Part shown: one piece after another, positions 35,961 to 47,319 of the stretch
How the letters are laid out: each line of letters starts with the position of its first letter
Numbering within the stretch: position 1 is the first letter of the stretch
Origin: Chrysopilus asiliformis
Lineage: Eukaryota > Arthropoda > Insecta > Diptera > Rhagionidae
Reading direction: 5' to 3'
Length of the DNA: 64,000 nt
Assembly (NCBI GenBank): GCA_964034945.1
Contig: OZ035963.1
Span: 67,724,682-67,788,681, forward strand
The notes under the pieces: generated by a model
What the model saw: only the letters and a program-made list of their open reading frames with translations
What the model was told of the DNA's origin: nothing
Database searches by the model: none
Program-made: the position numbers and the translations under genes

Positions 35961-36545
35961 GTAAAATAAATTTACCATGAATTTATCTCTATTCGAATTT
36001 TTCGGCTTACAGGTCATAAAAATATAGTAAAATGTTTGTCTTCACATTTTCAAAAGCCCAAAAAAATCACTGCTTAGATTTTTATTATAAATATTTTCCG
36101 ATGATTTTCGTACCACCAGGGACAAAACATTTATTTATTTGGATGGCCATAGGACGAACTATGGTCATTATAAACCAATGTCTGCCATGAGTAGACTCTA
36201 CAATGACTATGCTCATGATGTTAATTTTAATTTAAGTAAAAATTCCATTAAGAATGCATTGTACAGCTGTAAATAATTTTTTCCCTCAATATTTCATATT
36301 TTTGTATATATTTGCATGTATTTAATAAGTTTCCTTACTAAAACTTAGTATTCAGATGGTTCAAAATGTACCTGTTGAATGATAATAAATAAATAAATGA
36401 TTAATTAATTTTTCACAAAAAACATGAAAACTTTTGGAGTTTATAAAAATCCAGTCCACGAAATAGAATAAACTCCAATTGAAATCTGTTGATAAATGAG
36501 TATTTATTTACCACATATTATTGTAAAAATTTCCATTTATATAGG
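35961..36545. other. No recognisable gene
   Basis: AT-rich linker between an array and a dispersed repeat. Confidence 0.4.
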
Positions 36546-37107
36546 AAAAACATAACAAAAGCTATAATTGCCAATCTGGCAATCATTGGAGACCCGTATG
36601 GTGATATTCGTATCAAAATTCGAACAGTTATACCAAAATTCCACTTTGAAGTCAAACTTTCCAATAAGATTTTTTAAAATTTATTCCAATCGGATTTTGA
36701 TGTATGGGAGTTTTATGTAGAATCACATCCTAAATAACTTTTGTTCTTGGACTTTTTTGATAAGATGTACCGTTTTTGAGATATTCACAAAAAACGATTT
36801 CGTTCGTATGGGGGGTACCCCCCTAATGGTCCATTTTTGCCCATTAACGAACTTAGCCTTGCATTTTACGAAAAACGGATCCACGCAAAATTTCAAGTCT
36901 CTAGCTCAATCCGTGCGCCCGCAATCCGCGCCACAGACAGACGGACAGACAGACGGACAGACAGACGGACGGACATGCAAAATTCAATTTTTTTTATCAT
37001 TCTAAACACACTGGTGTAATTCATTTTTTTGTGCGATGACGGGATCTTGGCGTTACAAACGGTAAGGCAAAGTTAATATACCCTTTGGTTTCACCATACG
37101 GGTATAA
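36546..37107 (+). repeat. Dispersed repeat, copy C4 (562 bp)
   Basis: It matches 57712-58298 almost base for base from AAAAACATAACAAAAGC to ACGGGTATAA, with an internal (CAGACAGACGGA)n tract that is 24-25 bp shorter here. The open frames across it on the plus strand also match between copies but have no domain. The end CATACGGGTATAA recalls termini common in insect dispersed repeats; class not established. Confidence 0.85.
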
Positions 37108-40100
37108 TCATCATTCTTGAAAAAAATCGCCATCAATTTTACTGATGCCAGTGTGAAAAACAACTTTCATAAGATTTGAAAAAATAGATATTAGCAATGA
37201 TTTTAAATTTTTATACCCTCAACCCCGTCAATCAATAAATTTTCACTTGTAAAACGGCGGAAAAATCGAAAAAAACGCAAATTTTCACAGAAAGAAAGAA
37301 CATAAAACTTTTGCTTATTGCGGTTAAAACTTTTCCGCTTTTCCAGAATACGCGGGACGAACAGAAGCGAATCCAATTCAACTTACACCGTGTATTTCAT
37401 CAACAAAATACCTCAATCTATCGAAAATAGGGACTTTAGTCCTTCAGCAGGAGAAGACGGTGGAAAAATCGTATTTCATTCACCTCGTGTACCGTGATTT
37501 TTTCCCTCGCCTTCCTTTTGCCGTTGGTATCAGTCAGCCGAGTGTGTGAATTTTTTTTGCCGGTAGAAAATGTTTTTCAAGGAGCGTGGAAGTTCATCCT
37601 CAATCCTGATCCGTTTCGTCCTGCCGATTTTCTATTTTCCGCGCTTGTAGACCGCAAAATGCATGGAAAGCAGAAATACAAAAAAAAGAACTCGGAAAAA
37701 CGCTTTTCTCCCCCGCATCCAACAGTCGCCGTGGCAAATTAAAAACTTTGTTCGTCGCGGCGTTCAAGGAGAATAACTTCTGAGGCGACTTGGGAAAATA
37801 GGAACTTTTCCGTGACTTGAAGGAAACTTCTTAAGACTAGACACGGTGCTGTGGATAGTCTTGTGCCTTCCCAAACCGAATCGCCTTGTAAATCAGTTAG
37901 TCTAGTGTATCTCTAGTGCAACTGACTCGACTGGATAAAAGGAAAATGACCCTGGAATGAGCCTGAGTTTTAGTTATGCGTTTATCTACTCCCTGGAAAG
38001 AAGGGTGGGTGGTGGTTGATGGGTTAAAAATATGAAAAGTGGTAAAAAAACCCGTCAGCAACTGGAAAATCAACACGGGACGTACCTCCCTCTGGACCTT
38101 CTGCTACTGGTTTTCAAACATTCGCAGAGCCTTAAGGAGCAACAACTAAAGAGCAGCCCTCCAGGATATAGCATGGGGAAAATTCCTGTACGATGATGGC
38201 AGAAACATTGGCAGTGGCCGTGGCCGCCTCGCATTGGAATTGACTTTGGGGCATAGGGAAAAAAACTCGGTATGGTGAACAATTTTTCACACACATAAAT
38301 CATAAACTTAATTTTCTATAAAAATTCATGAACATGCGGGGGACACCCCCTTTGGCGTTACTTCACCGTCAGGACCAAAACGAGAACGATGTCGGCTTTA
38401 ACAATTTTTCCGGTGCGATTTTTCTTTTATCCCCCAACTTTTTGCCGCCATCGCTTTGCTTTTTCCATGGGCCTGTATTTTTTTTCTTGCATGGTGTTTT
38501 TTTTCTCATGGACTTTTCCGTGTAATGTGGAACTAAAGAAAAATTGGAAGCAGTGCGCGGAACATGAAATTTTCCTTTTCTTTTCCGTTGTTGAATCACA
38601 AGAATGGAAAAAATGAAGAATGTTTCGTTTTTCGTTGTTCAGTTTTTCATCGCTGGGTTTTTCTTTTTGTAGAAGTGGGCATTATATGTGCGGGTGGTTA
38701 ACAATCAGAAACATGCCAAATGAAGACGTGACGTGGTACAATTTTTTAAAATTATTTCCCGGAAAAATAAAATAGCAAAAAAAAATTGCTTGTGTGAAAT
38801 AAAAAAAAATTGTGAAAAATCGGAGGTCATATTCAATATGGCGTTGGATTAAAGTAGGTATTAAAGTTTAATACGAATTTTGTGATAAAAAAATTTTCAA
38901 GAGAGCTTATAGTCGGCAACGCCAAAATTTATGTATGCATGAAACTGTTTTTCGATAGCAATTATTTAAAGGAGTATGAACTATAAATCGAGAGAAGAAT
39001 TATCTGGTGGTGAGGGAGATTTTCTCGATGTTTTGTATGAAGTTTAGTCCGCAACCAAGCTACCAAAGACACCCTTCCCCCCATCCCCACATTAAAACTG
39101 TGACGTATTTTATGGACAACATAAAGGTATTAAATATAAAAACCAAAAAGAAATACAACACATTGCGCCGCAGGCAAAATCTAAAACCAAATAGGCAAAG
39201 GGTAGAAAGTTTTCCAAAAACTGCGCCGCAACAGAAATCATTGGACTCAAAAAAGGTGGTTTGGGCGAGATAAACGTTTTAAAAACGTCCAGAATTTCAA
39301 AAAGATTTTTCCAACCATTAAGACATGATCCAAAAAAATTTCACCAGCATAAAACGGAAGGGAATTAAACTCTCCAAACTATCTGTTAAAACATGAAACC
39401 ATAAAATAACGTCTTTATCTCTGTTGTAATTTTTTTTATAACAAAAGTTGCCACTTGGAACTTTTGCGCGACGTTAATTGAATTTCTCTGTCGCAGACTG
39501 TAGAATGTACAGAAAAGATCTTCTGTAACCAATCATGTTAACGTTTTGTGATATGATCTCTAATGCTAAAATGCTATAAATGGAAGGTGATAATTTGTTA
39601 CCACATAAATTTTCCAGATAGAAAGAATACCGTGACCCCCCTTCCCCCCACAGGACCAACAAGCGAGTCTGAATTGTGCTGGATGTGAATTGTGGATATC
39701 ACAAATTTCTTTCTTTCTTTCGCTTTTGTGCACGATTTGCATATCATCAACATTAAACGCGAAAGCTGCTGTCACAGGAAAATGTCGCCATTCGTCCGGT
39801 ATTTTATTTTACCGTTTTCCACAGCCCGGTATTTCCCCCGGTGAAAATTATGCACTTTTGAGTCAGTTATCAAATGCACCCGGACTTTGGACACTAAACT
39901 AGCAGCATACCGGCTGAAAATGTTCTCCAATGGCGGAAGATGAAAAGAGCGTTTTGCATTTGCATTTCAAGTAACGTTTGTCTGTGTTTTTCTAGTAGTG
40001 TTACCTGGAAAGGAAAATCCGTTTTTCAATGTCGCCACACAGTCTACCTCATTGTTTACGATTTATACATATTGCAGCAGATTATCCGCTATGAGAGCGT

Positions 40101-42177
40101 AAAAATTATGGCCTTGATCAACTTCTAAGAGTATTTGCGAGAAAAGCTGTCTAAAATCTTGGCATCTATCGGTGCCAAGGAATCTGCCGCAGGCGAAATC
40201 CTGTCATCACTAAGAAAGAAATATTTGAGGGTTGTTAATCTGCAGAAAAGAAATTAAAATGGGTTGAAAGAGAATTTCCAATTCTTTGTAGTTATTTTCT
40301 TTTTGGCACACGATCGAAATTTACGAAAAAAATGCACCGTGACTACTTTCTGTCGGGAAAACCCCTTTGGCAATGCATCTTAGAGGAGTTCTTTTTATTC
40401 TGAATTGCTCTTGTCCATGCCATGTGGTACACCCACAAATAGCGAACTGACAATACGGCAGAATACTGACGACACTTGCAAAATTCCCAGGAAATGGAAA
40501 ATCTCCTGAATACTGCAGGATTTTGATGATGGGAACAAATGAATAGAAAGCTATTTAAGAAAATTAAAAACACAAACTTATGCGATTGTCCAACATTTTG
40601 TTTGTCCTGGGGATTACTGTCAGTTCGAGACTTAAAAAAAATTGACACAAAAACCATCACAGAATGGCGGGAAAACACAAAAAAAATTGAAATGTTAGCC
40701 GGAAAATTTTAAAATCCTTTCCAGGCGTCAACAATTTTGCTACGCGACTCAGTTGCCGAAAATTAACATGAAATATTTTATGGACGTATCTCAGTTATTA
40801 TAATTTACTCCCAAGATTTATAAAAATTTGTTTTTTTCCAAATTGTTTTAAAGACTACTAACAAAAAAAAACTCGCAAAAATACCATATATTAAGACATT
40901 TGTTGTTGTAATGTGAAAAACCCACCCTCTTTTCGACGGCAAGAGAATAAAAAATCAAAGAAACCTCCATACCCCGCAATCAATCATTTTGTGATATGGT
41001 AAAGAAGAATGGCATGAAATAAATAAAAAATGAGAACAACGTCGTAAACATGTAACTTAAATTTAATAGGAAATCAATTTTTAAAGTGATTTTACCTTGA
41101 AAACAGACGGAAAAACTTCACTCCCATCCAGAGTGTGTCGCAGGCATATATCTTATCGGAAATTACAATTTAAAGGCCTATATATGACATCCAACTCTGT
41201 ACGAGTCAGGACGCAGACCAACATTTTAAAGAATATTTCATGAAATCGGACGAGACGGGGGGTGTCTTTCGTGCGAAGATCAGGTGAAAATAAAAACCAC
41301 CTGTCCTTGATAGGTGCCGAAGAAAAGAAAGAAAGAACAAACATAAATTGGTTTCATGCTAAAAAGCAAAAGGGAAACGTCTTCTATGGATCCAGAGCAA
41401 ATCATCATTCCCTGGACCACTTCTGCGACCATCAGACGCACTTCCATTTGAAACATTAGCTTTCTTAAAGCCAAAAATAAGTTGAAAATATTTCTATAAC
41501 AACAGAAATACACGGGAAATGTTCACAATGGGCAAAACAGGAATTGCCTTGATGTGGTATGCGTGTGTCTGGATAGTATAGTAAATGGGCTCCAAAACCC
41601 AGTACGGAAAACTGGGCGAGAAAAAAATTGGGAAACCATGTCCTAATGTGAATTTAATTCGTTTGAATTCAGACGCAAGTGTGGTTGTGTGGTTAGGGAG
41701 TTTTTTTTTAGAAAATAGGACTCCGAATTCAAAAGGACTTCGCATAGACTTTGCAAGCCATCGAGGGATAGGGAAGATAATTCCAGCGCAAAGCACAGTA
41801 GAGGTTCGATTCGGTTTTGAAGTTCTCGGAAAACAGTGGGGAAAACCGCACGCACCAATGCTGTTAGGCTGTAGGTGACATGGGAAAACCGAACCGATCC
41901 GAACTGAAACCAAACTGACAAACAATGGAAGCACTGGTGTATAACAGAAATAACAATGCGACACGTACAAGTTTACTAGGAAACGGCTCTAAAGTGTATG
42001 GAAAATAGGATCCAATGGGGAGGTAATAGGGACACCACCAATGGATAGAGATGCTATGGTAATGTTGTAAGAGAAGAGAAAAGGATATTGTTTCCTATAG
42101 GAAAATGTTGGTTCTTGGTACACTTTGAAATTTTCCGAAAAATCTAGAGGGTTTTTGAGTAATTTTTTTTTTGTAAC
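37108..42177. other. No recognisable gene
   Basis: Long AT-rich stretch with many short antisense-paired frames (41494-41970 the largest). A signal-peptide-like frame at 37494 begins with GTG and is not credible. A short repeat at 39030-39119 is listed separately. Confidence 0.4.
39030..39119 (+). repeat. Short dispersed repeat, copy 1
   Basis: AAGTTTAGTCC followed by GTGACGTATTTTATGGACA recurs at 62205-62268 with similar C-rich filling. Class unknown. Confidence 0.5.
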
Positions 42178-42375
42178 TTAACACATTGACTGTCATGGCT
42201 ATCATTTTTGATAGCCAGTGAAAAATGGCACAAGTTTCATGAGGGGCCTGGGCTATCATCTTCAATAGCCAGGTCTACCTTTTACATGGATACATTCATA
42301 CATATTCTACAGGTCTACATGTATTGGCATTTCTTTTAAGCCTTTGCAGAATTGGTTTGGCAGTCAACGTGTTAA
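42178..42375. mobile_element. piggyBac-like MITE with TTAA target duplication, second copy
   Basis: TTAA at 42178-42181 and 42372-42375. Ends CACATTGACTG and CAGTCAACGTG differ from perfect inverted repeats by one base. Two internal hairpins built on GGCTATCA...TGATAGCC and GGCTATCATC...AATAGCC follow. Same end sequence and architecture as 10920-11209 but 92 bp shorter. Confidence 0.85.
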
Positions 42376-44219
42376 GAAAGCTTCACTTATGATTCATTGG
42401 TTGTTTCAAAAGATTATGCGACTATTGAGAAAATAATTCTTTTCACATGGAAAATCCTTAAAAAAAATTAAGAAAAACTCTCAGGAATCGCAGAAAAAAT
42501 GCCTATTTCACTAAAAATTTCTAGTGTCACCCCGCTCTCTAAAATTGCGTGATTTACACCCCTCCCCCCACCGCCCCCGGCAGAATAATTTTATCTTTTA
42601 TCATTTTTTAACAGAAAATCGCAGAAAAATTTAGTATTTTTCAAGTTTCTGAAAAAGGTTAAAAATTGTAGATTTTAGAAACAAAAATATGTGATAGTAA
42701 ATTCTGCTGAAATCACTTCCATCAAACAAAACATAATATAAGACGCACAAGGGCACAACCTCGTCGCTTTTTCTAAAGTGGTGACTTTTGAGTTTTCGGT
42801 GTAAATTTCCCAAGTGAGATTTTCATTCCTCCTGTTTTTCTTTTGGAATGTTATTTGCTTTTTTTTGTCACCGACAGATTGGAACAATGTGAGCGTTTGC
42901 TTCCTGGTTAACGAAATACCGGAATTTTCGTTTTAAAAGTTCTTGGAGCTGGTCAAAAACGGTCAATCAATGGTCGTTTTTAATACTTTTGTCAAAAAAT
43001 ATAAAAACGAAATAAATTTAGCAGGAAAAACTTGTGGTATGATTTTTGAACACGAAAAACTACACAATTTAAAAATTTATCAAAATTTTAGCGTTTTTTT
43101 AAAAAAAAATCACCCAAATTTTTGCGATTTTCGGAACCTCCGTTTTTTTCATTCAGACTTCGGGACTTTTTGTATACGACCAATCACAGTGTCAGTAAAA
43201 TCTTCCCCCTCTCACACAATACGAATCGTATTTTACGAACCTCAAAAAAACGGTTACCCAAACTTTTAACCACCCTACGACTACAGTGTCTCAACCTTAT
43301 AATAATAAGCATTTGCCGGTCTCGTTTATCTCATTTCTTACTCCCGCTCCCTATGCAAGGGATGATCCTTGGGGACAATGCGAAAAGGGTTAAACTGGCT
43401 TTTTATCACTTTAGTCCGAAAAAAACACACACAAAAACAGTATGACAAAAGACCCTAAGATTTTCTTGCACTCTGACGCTCTGCTAACACCACCCGCCCC
43501 TCTAATTCTGATATAGAATTATTTTTCATCTCATGTATTTGAGGTTTGTAACATTCTTGAGGGAATTATACATTCGTCCGTACATTCGACATATGCATAA
43601 TAATGTCTGGTGCACATATGTATGGATGTCGTTGAATTTGTGCGAAATCGGCAAGGGGTAACAATTGAATGGAGTGAGAGTACCAACAGGAAGGAAGTAC
43701 AACCAAAGGGCAGGATGAGGGGATGGGTGCGTGTGTTCTAGGACGGAAATGAGACCTTCATTCGGTTCGTTTGATTCTGTTGTGTATTTGTTTCGCACCC
43801 TCAACACCCGAGACCGGAATTTCGCACCCTAAAATCAAAGGCAAAAACAAATAGTCGAGGGTAGGATGCGAAATTCATCCATCGGAAGAGGAGTGGGTTG
43901 GGTTCAGGAGTGTCGTGTATGTGTGCGTGTGTGTGACTTATGCTGTTCTCATGTTTTTGTGCCACAACAAAAGACGCATCGGGCGCTAAAAACCAATTCC
44001 AATGGGGCTGGCGGAAAATGTGATAACGATGTTTCGGTTTATTAATGTTTAGTGATTTCTCCTAGGGAAAATGCCGTCTTGTTTCCATAAATAAGTGGGT
44101 CAAAGTTTTTTTTTTTCTAAAGTGAAAACGGGTTGAAAATGAAACACTTTAAATGGCTTTTATAGCGATGTCGAATGAATTTACAGGAAATTTAATTCAA
44201 ATTCAAATTTTGTTTTAGA
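42376..44219. other. No recognisable gene
   Basis: AT-rich; paired antisense frames near 42631-43445 without domains. Confidence 0.4.
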
Positions 44220-45070
44220 TTTTTATACTCTATGTGATATATCATATAGGAGTATATTAGTTTTTGCGCATCGAATTAATAATCGGACACAAAAATGAAC
44301 TGCACTCAAAACAGATTTTAATTTCCGCATGTCCGTCTGTCTATCCGCCTGTTTGTCTATCTGTCTGTCCGTGAACACCATAACTTTCGGATCGATTAAT
44401 CTAGAGGCTTGAAATTTTGTATAGTTCCATTTCTCGTAAATGGCACGGCTAAGTTCTTGAACGGTCAAAAACTGGCCGTTCCTTCCCCCCTCTCCAATAC
44501 AAATAAAACAGTTTTTTCACAATTTTCTCGAAAACGGGAAGTCGTATTGAAAAATTTATAAAGACGAGATGTGTTTAGACTATGATTTTAAAAAACCGTC
44601 CTTTACATCTAAATCTAATCGAACCAACCTTTCTCCCCTTCCCCATGTTCGTAAACATTTTTACTTTTCAATGGATTGAGCCAGAGACTTGGAACTTTGT
44701 ACAATTGCGTTTCTATTAAATACCAAGTGAAAATTCCATTTTTCGTGAGAGACCTCCGTCCTCTGCACCGCCCAAACCATATCGGAATCGGAAAACGGAC
44801 AACGGATTCTTAATCAGAGGCTCGAAAAAACGCGAAGTTTCAGCTAAATCGGAGACGTGTCACAAAATTGAAAAAATTGTAAGGGGTACCCCTTGATTTT
44901 TTTCAAGGACGAAAAATTAAAGTCATCCGATCGGGCTGAAATTCAGAATTTAGAGGTACTCGGGAACGGAGAGTTTATATCCGGTGTCCTTTTTGAGATG
45001 TTTTCAACGGTTTGACCGGTATAAGGACAAGATCCTTGAAAACTCGATTTGTCCCCAAAAAGGACATCGG
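44220..45070 (-). repeat. Dispersed repeat family C, longest copy (C2)
   Basis: In inverse orientation it matches 57300-57709: the TATATCATATAGGAGTATAT end, the CGGACACAAAAATGAACTGC block, a CTGTCTGTCCG tract and the block around CATTTCTCGTAAATGGC. It runs into a diverged region with an inverted repeat of a TATCCG.TGTCCTTTTT word (44981-45073). It preserves the undisturbed version of the LTR element's target site. Confidence 0.65.
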
Positions 45071-45428
45071 ATATCAATTCCTTGTCCCCGAAAACTGTAG
45101 GATTCCGAATTTCATGAAAATCCTTGGACCCGTTTCCAAGATTAAAGATACCATTTTTAAGGACATAACATTAGGGAAACCGTTTGTTGCTCGCGTAATT
45201 TTTGGCCTATCGACTCATGGAAAACGGTTTTTGATAGATTAAAAGATCCTAAAGGATGTGTTTTTTTTATTTTTCCTAAAACTGTAGGACTTTTTAACAA
45301 AAAAATTTCTCGAGACTTGAAATTTTCTTGAGATTTCTTTTTAAAAAATTTCAAAAATTTATAAAAGGAAATTTAAACAAAAAAATACTACAGAATGTTA
45401 GGAAAGGGTCACAGAATATTCTTGCACG

Positions 45429-45663
45429 CAGAGAAAAAAAAATAGTAAGTTTAACTATTTTATAATGGGGGATCGTGACTATTACTAAAATAGTTAATTT
45501 CAATTCCAAAAATAATCAATTTCAACACAAAATAGTAAATTTTACTTCTTAATAGCTAAATTTATTATAAAAATATCCAGTTTTGATCATTTTTGTAATT
45601 GAAATTAACTATTTTAGTAATAGTCACGACTCCGCATTGAAACTTTATTATTTTTCCTCTGTG
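45429..45663. mobile_element. Foldback MITE, copy C
   Basis: Ends CAGAGAAAAA and TTTTTCCTCTG. The arms carry GTGACTATTACTAAAATAG and its complement, each followed by AATTTCAATT/AATTGAAATT, so most of the element folds on itself. It lies 290 bp downstream of the splice donor at 45950, inside the first intron of that gene. Confidence 0.7.
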
Positions 45664-45949
45664 TGTGGCAACGCAAAAATCTTTTTTGAATAAAAAAAAC
45701 TTACAGTGCAGGTTGGGAATTTCAAAACTTTCAGATAAATTCATTTTTATTTTTTCCATTCCAAATGATAAGAAAAAGAGTAGGTACTCCTCCGAAGGCA
45801 TTCATCTTTATCCTTTTTGACTTCATTATCGCATATTATATCTAAGGACTAATCTTCTGTCTAATACTATATTCTGTGTGTGGGTTATAGACAGTTGTTT
45901 CTCTCTTTACGTTTCAGTATTTAGGTTAATATATAATTCTTTTTTTTAC

Positions 45950-46354
45950 CTTTCTAAGCATATCCTCGAGGGACTCCATGTCAAGTCCTGAATAATTATT
46001 ATTTACTTGACTGGAACAAGATGATGTGCTCGTATAACGTTTTCGTTGCCCAATCGCTGGTGAATTCGTAACAGACGATGAGGTGCTCAGGAAACCACCA
46101 CCGACACTACCACCGCCGCCCGTTCCACCGACCCCTGGACCAGTTAGAAGGAGTGGCGGTGTCCCAACGGTTCCCACCAATGTTCCTGATAAATTGTTCG
46201 TAACTAAACAGTTTGTATTGTTACTGGCTGATGTTGTAGATGTCCCGGAATGTCCTACACCCCCAACACCGCCCACTGATCCAACAACACTACTACCATT
46301 TGATAAATGTTTCTGGCCGTCAAGAAGCGGTTCAATCATAACTGGGGCATCCAT
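45950..46354 (-). CDS. First coding exon of an unrecognised gene (135 codons)
   Basis: On the minus strand an ATG in a fair context (GAACGATGG) opens 135 codons ending AAG, followed by a good splice donor GTAAAA (45949-45944); without splicing the frame stops 24 bp later. Residues 1-15 (MDAPVMIEPLLDGQK) are hydrophobic and acidic. Residues 18-105 are Ser/Gly/Thr/Asn-rich low complexity with GGVGGVG and GGTGGGG runs. Then QRKRYTSTSS, a plausible basophilic-kinase site, and an acidic helix LDMESLEDMLRK at the splice site. The GC content and GGN/ACN codon runs differ sharply from the AT-rich surroundings, supporting real coding. Low-complexity N-termini on a long first intron are typical of insect regulatory or signalling genes. 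I do not recognise the family; downstream exons were not found in the window. Confidence 0.75.
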
Positions 46355-46668
46355 CGTTCAATGTTTTTAATTTGCATAAGGACTTTTTGATGTTAATTGA
46401 GCGTCTCTTTAAATGTCGTTTATAAACACTACTAATACACAGAGCGCTTCAATTGGGGACCTTGAATGTGTTTTATATGCACTCGAAAGAAATTCAATTC
46501 ACTTCACTTGATTGTTTTTTTTTTCATCCTTTGACGCACTTCAAAACAACGAAAATAATTTTCTTTTCACTGTAAATATTGCTGTTGGAAATTAGATGGA
46601 AATTCCAAGGCTCTTCTTAACATCCTTCAATTTAAATTCTTGCCGTTAAAGAAAATTTTTTTCACACT
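46355..46668 (-). promoter_or_regulatory. Probable 5' leader and promoter region of the gene at 46354
   Basis: The minus-strand sequence before the ATG is A-rich with repeated AAGTGAAGTGAA-like words typical of insect 5' leaders. TATAAAA occurs at 46477-46471, about 120 bp before the ATG. No clear initiator follows at the right distance, so the start site is unplaced. Confidence 0.4.
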
Positions 46669-46771
46669 CCTATTCTGGCGTTGTGACACTTTAGTCACAA
46701 GTCCATAGAATTTGAGGCTCCTGTGGCCGAGTTGTGACTAGTAATCGGCCCCTGACAGTCGCCAGAATAGG
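46669..46771. mobile_element. Small MITE, 103 bp, with 12-bp perfect inverted repeats
   Basis: CCTATTCTGGCG at the left and CGCCAGAATAGG at the right. Inside, GTTGTGAC/GTCACAA words repeat in both orientations. No clear target duplication. It sits about 315 bp upstream of the ATG at 46354. Confidence 0.6.
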
Positions 46772-46942
46772 GCTATTAGATAAAAGTTGGCATGATTAAT
46801 GGTCGGTATGGCTTCAAAATATTATTGGGATTTTTATGTGAATGGTAAAAAAATCATGGAGTACTTTTGAATCCAAAAATAATTTTTACGAAATTTCAAT
46901 CTAATTTTCATTAAAATTTAATCCAACATGTTATCGTATAGG

Positions 46943-47312
46943 CACAAATAATATACAGATGAACAGAGCTCAAAGAAAACCATGTTATATGAAACCAAAT
47001 CAAGCGAGCTTTTAAAAGCCGAAAAACTTTTTCCTCTGGGAGAGAACCTTGTCTTCGGTTCTTTTGAGATGATTTCAAGCTTTTGTAAACTTGTTTTATA
47101 CAACCCCACCGCCGCGCCAATCATACAAAAAATTCAACACATTTATTACATTCACTTGTGTGTGTTCGGCATACGATTTGACGAGAAACTATCTCTCCAC
47201 TCTCGCTCAAAATTTAAGTCAAAAGCTTTTGTCGGCTGATCTTCTGTCGGCTGATCGTTAAAAATTGTATCATGAGTTTCTTTGAGCTCTGGTCATCTGT
47301 ATATTATTTGTG
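46943..47312. mobile_element. MITE (370 bp) with 42-bp inverted repeats and 7-bp duplication
   Basis: Ends CACAAATAATATACAGATGA and its complement extend to 42 bp with about three mismatches. The flanks GTATAGG at 46936-46942 and 47313-47319 are identical. A short internal doublet of GTCGGCTGATC occurs near the right end. It encodes no transposase; a 7- or 8-bp duplication would suit hAT- or P-like elements, but the ends are not diagnostic. Confidence 0.8.
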
Positions 47313-47319
47313 GTATAGG

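Noticed and set aside
37494..37742. Signal-peptide-like frame MIFSLAFLLPLVS
   Set aside because: It starts with GTG, not ATG, and the hydrophobic run comes from T-rich DNA.
41690..41830. tRNA-like B-box word GGTTCGATTC
   Set aside because: No A-box at the right distance and no acceptor-stem pairing, so no tRNA is called.
46083..46370. Pro/Thr-rich plus-strand frame
   Set aside because: Antisense shadow of the Gly/Ser-rich exon at 45950-46354, which has an ATG and a splice donor.
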